Source: Aureispira sp. CCB-QB1
GTDB lineage: Bacteria > Bacteroidota > Bacteroidia > Chitinophagales > Saprospiraceae
DNA length: 64,000 nucleotides
NCBI GenBank assembly: GCA_945870185.1
Contig: CAMBRK010000011.1
Location: 22,454-86,453 of the forward strand
Direction: 5' to 3'
The notes under the pieces were generated by a model. That model was not told where the DNA came from, made no database searches, and worked only from the letters and a program-made list of their open reading frames with translations. Both the position numbers and the translations under genes were made by a program. Every line of letters starts with the position of its first letter. The stretch's first letter is position 1. Below, one piece after another: positions 52,904 to 61,669 of the stretch.

Positions 52904-55525
52904 TTATTCTCCAACATGGATAATGTCGCCCAAGTGGTTTATTCGAACCTTTATAATATTAATAAGGTTGGGTAAACTTTGAATTACTTTGTAAGTTATT
53001 CCTTTTGTTGCATTATTTATTTCAACATTTGTTTCCAAATAGTGTCTGAACCATATTCCTGATAAAAGTGAGCCGAATTTCTGTACCCTAAATAAATTGG
53101 GACTGATCAACTTTTTATTTTTGGGGTCTGATAAGTCTATCTCTTGTGGATCAAATCCTGTTTTTTCATTAGGAAATACGAAATATTCATTTTGCTTCAT
53201 AGAAAACAAAAATTGCCATCCAAAACCTTGGTTGAAGGTTTTATCTATAACAGGTTCACCAGCATTGACTAATTGTACCGCATCAAAAAGTGAAACGACT
53301 CTTTCTTGCAATTGGCCTTTATCATCTCTATATATCGCTACATGGTGATTGTTGCCAGTGCTAACGAAATCTACAGGAATTGGTTTGCTATTTGCATCTA
53401 GTATTTCATTGCCTAAATGATCTTTTTTGTAATGGAGGAACTCAGCATTTTTTACACCTGAGATAGTGACCCTTTTTATGGCTATAGCTTTACCTTCATT
53501 TAGCCAGATAGGGTTTTTGTCTAGGTCAGAAAATGCTTTTTTGGGATCATTGCCATAAAATGATAATCTATTAAGCAAGATACTTTTTACCTTGCTGTCC
53601 AAAACTTTTTCTATAGTTTTGGCATCCTTAAAGTTAGTAGGGTTTATATCTTTGCGAATGGAATAATCATCTTCCAACCAACTTAGTTTTACAATTTCTG
53701 GTATCATGGATGATTTTTCTTCATTTAGGTAAATTGGGTTTTTACTCAGAATGTTTTTGCCACCAAATGCCTTCTTAGGGTCATTGTCATTATCTGATAA
53801 CCGTTTTAATAACAAGGATTTGTACAATGGATTGGTTACTTTTTGAATAGTGTCTAAGTCAAACTTTGTCCCAATCTTTTCTTCTTTATTTGCGTAATAC
53901 TGATATTTTCCGTACACGGTTTCTTTGTGTAACTGTCCCCTTGGCGTCAGTTCGATTTTGGTATTAACTCCGTTTTTAGATTTTATGATATTTTTATTTT
54001 TGGTAACGACTTTATTTTTTGCCTTGTGAGATACCAAAACATTTTCCAATTGCTCTTTAGCTATATGTCTAAAATTCAGAATTGGGGTTTTAAAAACTCT
54101 AGTTTTTTGACCTTCATCATTAATTTTAAGCTCGGTTTCTAAATTTTCTATACCAATGATATTGTTGTGCAACTTGTGTCTCACATCTTTTCTAGCATTG
54201 AGATAGTTTAAATATTGAATATAGTTATGCTTAGTAAATGCCACTGTAAGTGCATCCATAGCATGATGCCTATGGTCATTTCGTTTACTCCAGTCAATGA
54301 TTCTTTCTTTAAAACTACCATCTTTCTTTTCTATTTTTTCTGTAAGACCTAGGGTTTTGAATTTATCGAAATTCAATTCTTGCATGATATTTATCAATCC
54401 CCAGTCTTCTCTCAGCCGATCTGTTATATTTCCTGATGTGGAAACCACAGCACGAGATATTTCTAATAACATATTTTTTGCCTTTTTAGCTATGTATTGA
54501 CTATCTCTAAGATCACGCTCTATAAATCCTTCGCCAATGTCTTTTTCTTGTTTTAAGAGTTTTTGATATTTTGCTTTGGTAATGCCTTCATCTTTACCAA
54601 GTTTAAACATTTTTTCAATTCTGGCTGTGTACTCTTCTAGCTGATTATTACCGAATTTACTTTCTATATAGTCGTAAGCAGTTTGGTTACCTTTATCCAG
54701 GTTTACTTGTCTATAAACTACTGTTTTATTAGAAAAACTATCATCAAACATTTTAGATTGGGGGATGATGTGCTCAATATCTATTTGTTTACTGAAAAGA
54801 ATTTCCTTAGGTATGTATGTATTTGTATATAAATCTTTGTAACCATTATTCTTTAATTCCTCGTAGAGTTTGTATCTAATAATGTCATTTCGTGATGGAT
54901 TTTTTATACCGAATTCTGATTGTAAAATCTTAAATATATTCTCATGCGCTATTTTTGATGCATTTATGTTTGTTGTCATTTCAGCTCTTTCTTTAGCATT
55001 CTTCTTTAGCTCTCTTGCCAACTCTATACGTATTTCATCAAATTTGAAATACTCAATGATGTTTCCAAATTCATCTTTAGAACTGTATTTTTCTATTAGA
55101 CAATTCACAAGATTGACCATTTGGTTAAGTATTTTTTCTACGACAGGATTGCGCAGACTATTTTTTTTCAATATCTCAAGTGTATCCTTAAGAGGTCTAT
55201 TGTCAATTTCTTCTTTAGTTAGTGATGAAGCAGAATGACGATACTCAGCTAATACACATGCAGTGCTATAATTGTTTTCTTTAATAAACGTAAATATTTT
55301 TTTAATTGCTTTAGCACTTAGACTCCCATAATCATTACTAAACGATATGTTTGCTAAAATCCTTGCATGTTCTCTACTAAAACCAAATTTTTTTGCCAGC
55401 AACTCATATAATTTTTCATTGCCACTTGGGGAGTCGTCTCCTTCGTATGAATAAAGTAAGTGCCACAATTGATAGGCAGATTGTTGTTCAAAATTCAAGC
55501 CATCAAGTTCGGCATCGAATTCCAA
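52904..55525 (-). CDS. cas9: Cas9 C-terminal part (RuvC-II, HNH, RuvC-III, PAM-interacting), separated by an in-frame stop
   Basis: An 873-residue frame that continues the N-terminal part in the same phase after a TAA (55552-55550) and eight codons; its first usable start is a TTG at 55525. It contains RuvC-II IRIELARELKKN (~166), the HNH core DIEHIIPQSKMFDDSFSNK (249-267, with His252 and Asn266), RuvC-III HHAMDALTVAFT (~430) and the wedge/PAM-interacting region to the C-terminus. All catalytic residues of these domains look intact. With the N-terminal part it makes about 1428 residues, normal for a Bacteroidota II-C Cas9. Function as a separate polypeptide would need reinitiation, so the gene is best seen as a recent pseudogene or a sequencing error. 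Confidence 0.9.
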   Translation of the reverse strand: MEFDAELDGLNFEQQSAYQLWHLLYSYEGDDSPSGNEKLYELLAKKFGFSREHARILANISFSNDYGSLSAKAIKKIFTFIKENNYSTACVLAEYRHSASSLTKEEIDNRPLKDTLEILKKNSLRNPVVEKILNQMVNLVNCLIEKYSSKDEFGNIIEYFKFDEIRIELARELKKNAKERAEMTTNINASKIAHENIFKILQSEFGIKNPSRNDIIRYKLYEELKNNGYKDLYTNTYIPKEILFSKQIDIEHIIPQSKMFDDSFSNKTVVYRQVNLDKGNQTAYDYIESKFGNNQLEEYTARIEKMFKLGKDEGITKAKYQKLLKQEKDIGEGFIERDLRDSQYIAKKAKNMLLEISRAVVSTSGNITDRLREDWGLINIMQELNFDKFKTLGLTEKIEKKDGSFKERIIDWSKRNDHRHHAMDALTVAFTKHNYIQYLNYLNARKDVRHKLHNNIIGIENLETELKINDEGQKTRVFKTPILNFRHIAKEQLENVLVSHKAKNKVVTKNKNIIKSKNGVNTKIELTPRGQLHKETVYGKYQYYANKEEKIGTKFDLDTIQKVTNPLYKSLLLKRLSDNDNDPKKAFGGKNILSKNPIYLNEEKSSMIPEIVKLSWLEDDYSIRKDINPTNFKDAKTIEKVLDSKVKSILLNRLSFYGNDPKKAFSDLDKNPIWLNEGKAIAIKRVTISGVKNAEFLHYKKDHLGNEILDANSKPIPVDFVSTGNNHHVAIYRDDKGQLQERVVSLFDAVQLVNAGEPVIDKTFNQGFGWQFLFSMKQNEYFVFPNEKTGFDPQEIDLSDPKNKKLISPNLFRVQKFGSLLSGIWFRHYLETNVEINNATKGITYKVIQSLPNLINIIKVRINHLGDIIHVGE

Positions 55526-55549
55526 TATTTCAGTATTAATATTTAATGT

Positions 55550-57193
55550 TTAAAAAATTAGTTTGACTTGGTTTTTAATGTCAGATGCAGGAACTTCCAA
55601 GTCATCTAAATGTACTTCATCTTTATTTAATTTGACACCAAGTAAATCTTTTACATCATATCCTTCTAGCTCAAGTATATCCAAGAATGCATTATAGAGA
55701 ATTTTATTTGTGTTATTACCTTCAATTTGGGTATAGTTTAGTTCCCATTCAGAAGGTTTATGTCCTAATATTTCTATTATTTTATTTGCTGAGAGATTCC
55801 CTTTGAGATTAAGTTCATCAAATAATCTTTGTTTTGTTGCTAAATCAAATACGAATGTTTCTTTTTCATCATTAAATAGAGAAATTTGGTTTTGATTTTT
55901 TTTAGTGTTTTTTTTACTTCCTTTTTTCTTGACCTCTACATTATTTAATATTTGCCATATTTTGAACTCTTGAAACAATGGAGATGACTTTGGAGTAACT
56001 CTTTGTCCTATCGTTTGAGTTTTGCCATTGATGATTTTATCGCAACTTTCAAACTCACATAAACTTATTAACCCTTTTTGAGACTTTAGTTTTCTCTGAT
56101 AAAAAATGACAATATCTCGAATCTCAGTTTTAAGTTGTGGGGTGAGTTCTATATGATGCTTTGATTGTTCTGCCCATATTGATTCAAATTCATCTAAATA
56201 ATCTTGACGATAAAAAACTTGACTTTTAAGTCGAGTGTGTGGATTCTCTAATAACTGATTATACAGATTTTGGCCTACGGTTTCTTTATTGAAAAATAAT
56301 GCCTTGCTTCGATCCGAGATCGCGCCCAAATATCCACTAGAATTATTTAAGTTATTGTTGATTTCAGTTATCACATAGGCAACTTCTTCCACTTCAAGTT
56401 TAATGGATAATGCATCATTTCGCCATTTATACGCTTGGAATCTTTTTTCATCTCGTGATTTTGCCTTGTTTTCTGCCGTGTTGAATTTATATTTTGCCCA
56501 GAATGCTGTTGCTGTTGCTCGTTGGCCTTTTCCTTGTAAATCTTTGTAAAACTCGTCAGTAAAAATATCTGGATAAAATTGTTTTTGAAAACGCCATATC
56601 TTATCAAACTCCATTTGCAAATCTGACCGATAAAAATCAGGAATATGTTTTTTACTATCCATAAGAAGTTGCAATACTAGCTGACCTGGTGTTAGGTTGT
56701 CTTCATACAATCTTATAGCAATGGACATACCATCAATGGCTTGCCCTTCATCTTCGTTTTTTGCTTTACGACTACTTTTATACCCTCTCTTCTTATTAAT
56801 AGCTAGTAATACTCTGGCTAGTTCTACTTTCTCTATTTTATCCTTTGCAGCTATTGACCTCAATTGCCAGGTTTCGAAAGTTGTATTTTTGCCATCTTCA
56901 GCTAGGACTGTATCTTTTGATATGATTTTAGCCTTTGTTAATACTTCTATAAGATTTTTTCTTCGCAACTGAAATCGATCCAAATTTCGCCTTGCTCCAC
57001 GTTTTAAAGTTCTGTCGGCATTGATACTAATTGGCTTACCTTTTTCAAAGTTAGTTTGTTCATCAGTGGTTAATGGATTTACCCTTGCTCCAATCTGTAT
57101 GATCTCTGAATGTTCTGGATTTTGCCTTTCTACAACATAAGCCCACCCAATAGAGGTAGTCCCCAAATCTAATCCTAAAATATTTTTACCCAT
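55550..57193 (-). CDS. cas9: Cas9 N-terminal part (RuvC-I, bridge helix, REC), truncated by a nonsense codon
   Basis: A 547-residue frame beginning MGKNILGLDLGTTSIGWAYV with RuvC-I and its catalytic Asp9, an Arg-rich bridge helix (RGARRNLDRFQLRRKNL at ~60-76) and the REC lobe, ending ASDIKNQVKLIF before TAA. The ATG at 57193 is chosen because Cas9 proteins start directly at RuvC-I; the upstream frame runs into the tracrRNA. Downstream the same frame continues with the missing RuvC-II and HNH domains, so a single base change at the TAA would restore the whole protein. The stop lies beside a T6 run, but an indel there would not restore the frame. Confidence 0.9.
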   Translation of the reverse strand: MGKNILGLDLGTTSIGWAYVVERQNPEHSEIIQIGARVNPLTTDEQTNFEKGKPISINADRTLKRGARRNLDRFQLRRKNLIEVLTKAKIISKDTVLAEDGKNTTFETWQLRSIAAKDKIEKVELARVLLAINKKRGYKSSRKAKNEDEGQAIDGMSIAIRLYEDNLTPGQLVLQLLMDSKKHIPDFYRSDLQMEFDKIWRFQKQFYPDIFTDEFYKDLQGKGQRATATAFWAKYKFNTAENKAKSRDEKRFQAYKWRNDALSIKLEVEEVAYVITEINNNLNNSSGYLGAISDRSKALFFNKETVGQNLYNQLLENPHTRLKSQVFYRQDYLDEFESIWAEQSKHHIELTPQLKTEIRDIVIFYQRKLKSQKGLISLCEFESCDKIINGKTQTIGQRVTPKSSPLFQEFKIWQILNNVEVKKKGSKKNTKKNQNQISLFNDEKETFVFDLATKQRLFDELNLKGNLSANKIIEILGHKPSEWELNYTQIEGNNTNKILYNAFLDILELEGYDVKDLLGVKLNKDEVHLDDLEVPASDIKNQVKLIF

Positions 57194-57218
57194 TGTTTTT
57201 TTATTTAAAATTTTATAA

Positions 57219-57226
57219 TATCTTTG
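57219..57226 (+). promoter_or_regulatory. -7 box of the tracrRNA gene
   Basis: TATCTTTG fits TAnnTTTG. An ATTG at 57192-57195 could serve as -33 although the spacing (23 nt) is slightly long. Transcription would begin at about 57231-57233, just at the anti-repeat. Confidence 0.6.
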
Positions 57227-57230
57227 CCCC

Positions 57231-57300
57231 AACAAAAGCAATTCACAATAAGGATTATTCCGTTGTGAAAACATTTAAAGCGGGGCAACTCGCTTTTTTT
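57231..57300 (+). ncRNA. tracrRNA
   Basis: Positions 57231-57248 (AACAAAAGCAATTCACAA) are complementary to bases 2-19 of the CRISPR repeat: an 18-nt anti-repeat. A small hairpin GGATTATTCC (nexus-like) follows at 57252-57261, then a terminator hairpin AAAGCG...CGCTTT with a T7 run at 57277-57300. It is divergent from cas9, whose start codon is 38 bp away. TTCACAA at 57242-57248 could also pair with TTGTGAA at 57263-57269, giving an alternative fold that hides part of the anti-repeat. Confidence 0.9.
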
Positions 57301-57313
57301 ATTTAGTCTCGCC

Positions 57314-57517
57314 TTATTTCACAAAATGGTCCTTAGGATCAATGAAATACAATTTCTTCTCCATTTTACTTGAGTCAGGCGTCCCATATTTTTCAATACT
57401 TTTTTGAACAGCACCTTTAATTCTTTCTAATGCTTCCGTATTAGATTTATTTTGATTATCTTGGTTTTTATCTAAACATCCTTCTGTTGTGTCAGATTTA
57501 ATCTTATTTGATTTCAT
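57314..57517 (-). CDS. Small unknown protein (67 aa)
   Basis: A hydrophilic, Lys/Asp/Asn-rich frame from ATG 57517. The middle part (LERIKGAVQKSIEKYGTPD) looks helical and protein-like. Unrecognised. It lies directly downstream of the tracrRNA terminator in convergent orientation. An anti-CRISPR or accessory role is mere speculation. Confidence 0.45.
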   Translation of the reverse strand: MKSNKIKSDTTEGCLDKNQDNQNKSNTEALERIKGAVQKSIEKYGTPDSSKMEKKLYFIDPKDHFVK

Positions 57518-58362
57518 TTTTATGTAATTTCGGACTTAAAATTTTTCTACTTTCTCATGCTGAAATAGCTCTTTAAGTACAACAGACTCAAAGATAGTAA
57601 GACTCAGTTATTAATTATAAAAAAGACTGTAATTTTTATTTTTTTCTAAACATTATTTTTCATAGCCAGTCATTAAAATTCCTAACTTCCAAACACCAAA
57701 TCAGCCCCCTAATCATTTTTCCATCACCGGATTCATGGTGATTTTGCTTTCTTTCTTTAGCCTTTTTACTTTTTAACTGTTTGCTGTAGTCAGATGATCG
57801 CATAAAGTTTTGATAAAGATATGAGTTTTTGCCAAAGTACAAAATGACAGTAGCTTGAGTCCTTTCCTTTAAATCACGAAGTGTTTTTTCGTGATCTTCA
57901 ATTTGCTGGTTAAGGCTTTCTGATGCATAATCCGGGTTAAAAATTCTTAAGGAGTACGCTCGAAATTATGTGGAATGTACAAAAACAATCTTAGCCTGAA
58001 GCCAAACACTTCTTATGTACTGCTGAAGTCTTTGGAGACACTCATATACCTTTAAGGTTGTTTTATTTTCTGTTAAGGAAGCATCATAAAGCATTCCAAG
58101 CCACCTAAAGATTAATAACGAAGACTCCTTAACCTTTAAGGCTGGGTCATGAAGACATTTTCTCGTATCATTAGCTATTTTTTACTTGTGGTGAAAGGTA
58201 TTAGGCCTGGCAATTATGGTTAATTGATAGTCTTGATTAGATACATTTACAACTGGTTCCCATTTGGATATCCAAAACCCCAAAGTCATATAAAAAAAAC
58301 TCCACCTGCATCGCTGTAAGTGGAGTTTTATTAGGTGAGAGAATGTACTATTTCAACAGTGA
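57518..58362. other. Gene-poor segment with an ORF remnant
   Basis: On the minus strand from about 57967 to 57660 a frame without a good start reads RIFNPDYASESLNQQIEDHE, then KTLRDLKERTQATVILYFGK, then a Lys-rich stretch, and stops at 57660. It looks like the tail of a decayed gene, perhaps of a mobile element. A short repeat (CCTTTAAGG) recurs in the rest. No other gene is supported. Confidence 0.35.
58293..58332 (-). terminator. Terminator of glnN
   Basis: On the minus strand a stem ACTCCAC / GTGGAGT (7 bp, 14-nt loop) is followed by a T8 run, 31 nt after the glnN stop. Confidence 0.8.
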
Positions 58363-60552
58363 TTATCTGGTGAAAAGTAACTCTCTATATTTGGTCAATG
58401 GCCATAATTCGTCATCTACCAACAATTCCAATTTGTCGCAGGCATATCTAATTTTATCGAAATATGGTTTCACCTTATTACAATATGCTGTGGCTTTTTT
58501 ATCAGCGTGATCGATATTATTGGCCTTTTTGCGTTCTTCCGTCATTTTTTCTACGTTTGAAATGATGGAGCTCATATGACCTGAAATTTCTTTGATGAGT
58601 GTCATTTGTTCATCTGCGTATTTGGTATAATCCTTGCCAAAAATATCTTTAAGACCTTGCACATTTTTAATCAATGTGTTTTGGTAGGCAATTGCCGTAG
58701 GTATCACATGATTGCGAGCGATGTCCCCCAAAATACGACCTTCTATCTGGATTTTTTTGATATATTCTTCCAATTCGATTTCATATCGGGCTTCTACTTC
58801 TACTTGGTTCATGATGCTATGAGCTTCGTAAAGCGCTAACACTGGCTTGGATACCTGAACCTTTAATGCTTCCGGTGTAGTTTTGAAGTTACTAAGTCCT
58901 CTTTTTTCTGCTTCTACTACCCATTCTTGGCTGTATCCGTCACCTTCAAATCTTATTCTCTTGGATGATTTGATAAGTTCTCGAAGTACATTGAAGATGG
59001 CGTCATCTTTTTTCATGCCTTTATCCTCGATAAGGCTATCTACTTCTTTTTTGAACTTTCTAAGCTGCTCCGACACGATCATATTGAGCACAGTCATCGG
59101 TTTTGAACAGTTGGCAGACGAACCCACAGCTCTGAATTCAAATTTATTACCTGTAAAGGCAAAAGGTGATGTCCTGTTTCTATCTGTATTGTCTAGGAGG
59201 ATTTCAGGTATTTTACCAACGATATTTAATTTAAGGTCAGTTTTTTCTTCAGGAGATAGGCTGCCATCAGTGACATGCTCTAGTTCATCAAGTACAGAAG
59301 ACAAGTGCTTACCTATAAATACAGACATAATGGCTGGCGGTGCTTCGTTAGCTCCTAGTCTATGGTCGTTATTGGCTGATGCTATAGAAGCTCTTAAAAG
59401 ATCGTCATAGTCATGAACAGCTTTGATGGTATTGATGAAGAAAGTTAGGAATTGTAGGTTGCTTTTTGGCGTTTTTCCTGGACTGAGTAGATTGACTCCA
59501 GTATCAGTTGCCAATGACCAGTTGTTGTGTTTTCCAGAACCGTTGACACCAGCAAATGGTTTTTCGTGTAGGAGTACTACAAAATGATGGCGAGAAGCCA
59601 CTTTACGCATCAGATCCATAAGCAATGAATTGTGATCCACTGCAAGGTTGGCTTCTTCAAATAATGGGGCGAGCTCAAATTGATTCGGAGCCACTTCGTT
59701 ATGTCTTGTTTTGACGGGTACTCCTAACTTTATACACTCTATCTCCAAGTCTCTCATGTAAGAAAGCACTCTTTCTGGTATGGAACCAAAGTAATGGTCT
59801 TCCAATTGCTGACCTTTGGCGGCTTCATGTCCGAGCAATACTCTACCTGCCATCACTAAGTCTGGTCTGGAAGCTGCCAAAGAACTATCAATGAGAAAAT
59901 ATTCTTGTTCCCAACCTAATGTTGAGATCACTTTACTAACGTTTTTGTCAAAATATTTGGCCACTTCAGTTGCTGCATCATCTATACTATGTAAAGCTCT
60001 AAGTAAAGGCACTTTATTGTCTAATGCTTCTCCGGTATATGATACAAAAACTGTAGGTATACACAAAGTAGTACCCATGATGAAAGCAGGAGAACTAGGA
60101 TCCCAAGCGGTATATCCTCGGGCTTCGAATGTATTTCGGATTCCTCCATTAGGAAAGCTAGAAGCATCAGGCTCTTGTTGTGCCAACTGACCACCATCGA
60201 ACTTATCAATAGCTGTTCCGTCTCCTTTGGGTTCGAAAAAAGCATCATGTTTCTCTGCTGTTCCACCTGTCAAAGGCTGAAACCAATGGGTATAGTGTGT
60301 CACTCCTTTAGATATCGCCCAAGACTTCATGGCAGACGCTACTTGGTCTGCTGCTTTCCGGTCGATCTTTTTACCGTGATCGATAGCATCCATGACTGCA
60401 TTATAAGCGTCTTTAGTCATGAAATGATTCATCGTAGTATGGGTGAAAACATTGATAGCGTACAATTCTGACCTTCTTTCTGTAGGTTCAGTAATGACAA
60501 CTGGTTTTCTGTCAAATGTTGATTTTAATGCTTCAAATCTAATGAAAGCCAT
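58363..60552 (-). CDS. glnN: Glutamine synthetase type III
   Basis: A 729-residue protein, the length of GSIII. It starts MAFIRFEALKSTFDRKPV and has the GSIII segments STLGWEQEYFLID, KTRHNEVAPNQFELAPLFEE, GVNGSGKHNNWSL (ATP/ammonium region) and NRTSPFAFTGNKFEFRAVGS. It makes glutamine from glutamate, ammonia and ATP and is the main ammonia-assimilating enzyme of many Bacteroidota. The start at 60552 matches the family; the frame extends upstream to 60660 without protein-like content. Confidence 0.96.
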   Translation of the reverse strand: MAFIRFEALKSTFDRKPVVITEPTERRSELYAINVFTHTTMNHFMTKDAYNAVMDAIDHGKKIDRKAADQVASAMKSWAISKGVTHYTHWFQPLTGGTAEKHDAFFEPKGDGTAIDKFDGGQLAQQEPDASSFPNGGIRNTFEARGYTAWDPSSPAFIMGTTLCIPTVFVSYTGEALDNKVPLLRALHSIDDAATEVAKYFDKNVSKVISTLGWEQEYFLIDSSLAASRPDLVMAGRVLLGHEAAKGQQLEDHYFGSIPERVLSYMRDLEIECIKLGVPVKTRHNEVAPNQFELAPLFEEANLAVDHNSLLMDLMRKVASRHHFVVLLHEKPFAGVNGSGKHNNWSLATDTGVNLLSPGKTPKSNLQFLTFFINTIKAVHDYDDLLRASIASANNDHRLGANEAPPAIMSVFIGKHLSSVLDELEHVTDGSLSPEEKTDLKLNIVGKIPEILLDNTDRNRTSPFAFTGNKFEFRAVGSSANCSKPMTVLNMIVSEQLRKFKKEVDSLIEDKGMKKDDAIFNVLRELIKSSKRIRFEGDGYSQEWVVEAEKRGLSNFKTTPEALKVQVSKPVLALYEAHSIMNQVEVEARYEIELEEYIKKIQIEGRILGDIARNHVIPTAIAYQNTLIKNVQGLKDIFGKDYTKYADEQMTLIKEISGHMSSIISNVEKMTEERKKANNIDHADKKATAYCNKVKPYFDKIRYACDKLELLVDDELWPLTKYRELLFTR

Positions 60553-60983
60553 AACTTTTACGTGTTTTGAAATGATTAAATATTTAAAAATTTTAACAAA
60601 GGTAGTAAATATTAAGGGGTTAGTTGTTAAGAAATTGCAAAATTTGAATATTTGCATCAAAAAATTTAGGGGTGTACTCTTTTATTGATGATTTTTTTAA
60701 ATTTCTCCATCTTTGTCTTGGAGTACATTCATTTGGGTGGTTTTATGCTATATTTACTTGTAATTTGATTGGTTTAATGTTAAAGCAATTATGATGATAG
60801 TTTGGCTAAAGTTCTCGAAATAGTATAATTATTATCATTAAATAGAAGTATAGGAAGAAGTACCAATAAGTTAAGTTGAAAATCAAAAGAATTAGATTAA
60901 TTCTAAATTTAAAGATTGCATTCCTGTTTAGAAACAATTTCATAACCAATTGGGTTAACTTTAAAATTTAAAATTCAATATAA

Positions 60984-61508
60984 ATGATAGATTTAAGTCA
61001 GAAAATGCAAGATGCAATTAATGAACAAATAGCTAATGAGGGATTTGCATCCAATTTTTATTTAGCTTTAGCTTATTGGTGTGACGATCAGGCGCTTGAG
61101 GGTTGTAAAAAGTTTTTCATGAGGCAAGCTGAAGAAGAGCGTATGCATATGCTGAAATTATATGGATATATGAGTGAATCAGGAATTTGTCCAGTTACAC
61201 CAGCAATACCACAGCCCCCTGCTCAATTTGATGGGATTAAAGATGTTTTCGAAAAAGTATTCGAACAAGAACGTAAAGTAACTACATCAATTCATAACCT
61301 TGTGAAACTTGCGGTATCAGAAAATGATTACAATACACAGCAATTTTTGCAATGGTATGTTGACGAGCAAAGGGAAGAAGAAGCAGTGATCCGAACCATC
61401 TTGGATAGAATTAAAATCATTGGAGAAGGAGGTCAAAGCCTATACTACATCGATAAAGAAGTAGATAAAATAAACTTGGAAGTTATGGCTGCAGAAGCAG
61501 CTGAGTAG
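60984..61508 (+). CDS. Ferritin
   Basis: A 174-residue four-helix iron-storage protein with the ferroxidase site residues in NEQIANEGFASNFYLAL (Glu), FMRQAEEERMHMLKLYGYM (E-x-x-H) and QWYVDEQREEEAVI. It has the length of FtnA-type non-haem ferritins and would form a 24-subunit shell. Monocistronic, with a 320-bp gap without genes upstream that must contain its promoter. Confidence 0.95.
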   Translation: MIDLSQKMQDAINEQIANEGFASNFYLALAYWCDDQALEGCKKFFMRQAEEERMHMLKLYGYMSESGICPVTPAIPQPPAQFDGIKDVFEKVFEQERKVTTSIHNLVKLAVSENDYNTQQFLQWYVDEQREEEAVIRTILDRIKIIGEGGQSLYYIDKEVDKINLEVMAAEAAE

Positions 61509-61669
61509 TAATTTAAGAGGTATGCTGGATCTCAATGCAGGTAGTTCCAGCATACCTTTTACTTCTTTATTTGAAAAATAATCTACCCTTGGAAAGAGAT
61601 CATCACATAAACTCAACTTTTTAAGTTTGTATTCGTTTACATTTAAGTTTGTACTTAGTGAAAATTTAA

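Noticed and set aside
55540..55560. Frameshift in the T6 run as the cause of the cas9 break
   Set aside because: Both halves are in the same phase; removing or adding one T gives stops within a few codons, so a nonsense change is the simpler explanation.
57660..57842. 60-residue minus-strand frame as a real gene
   Set aside because: It has only a TTG start and its protein-like sequence continues upstream without a start codon to a stop at about 57970. I treat it as a remnant.
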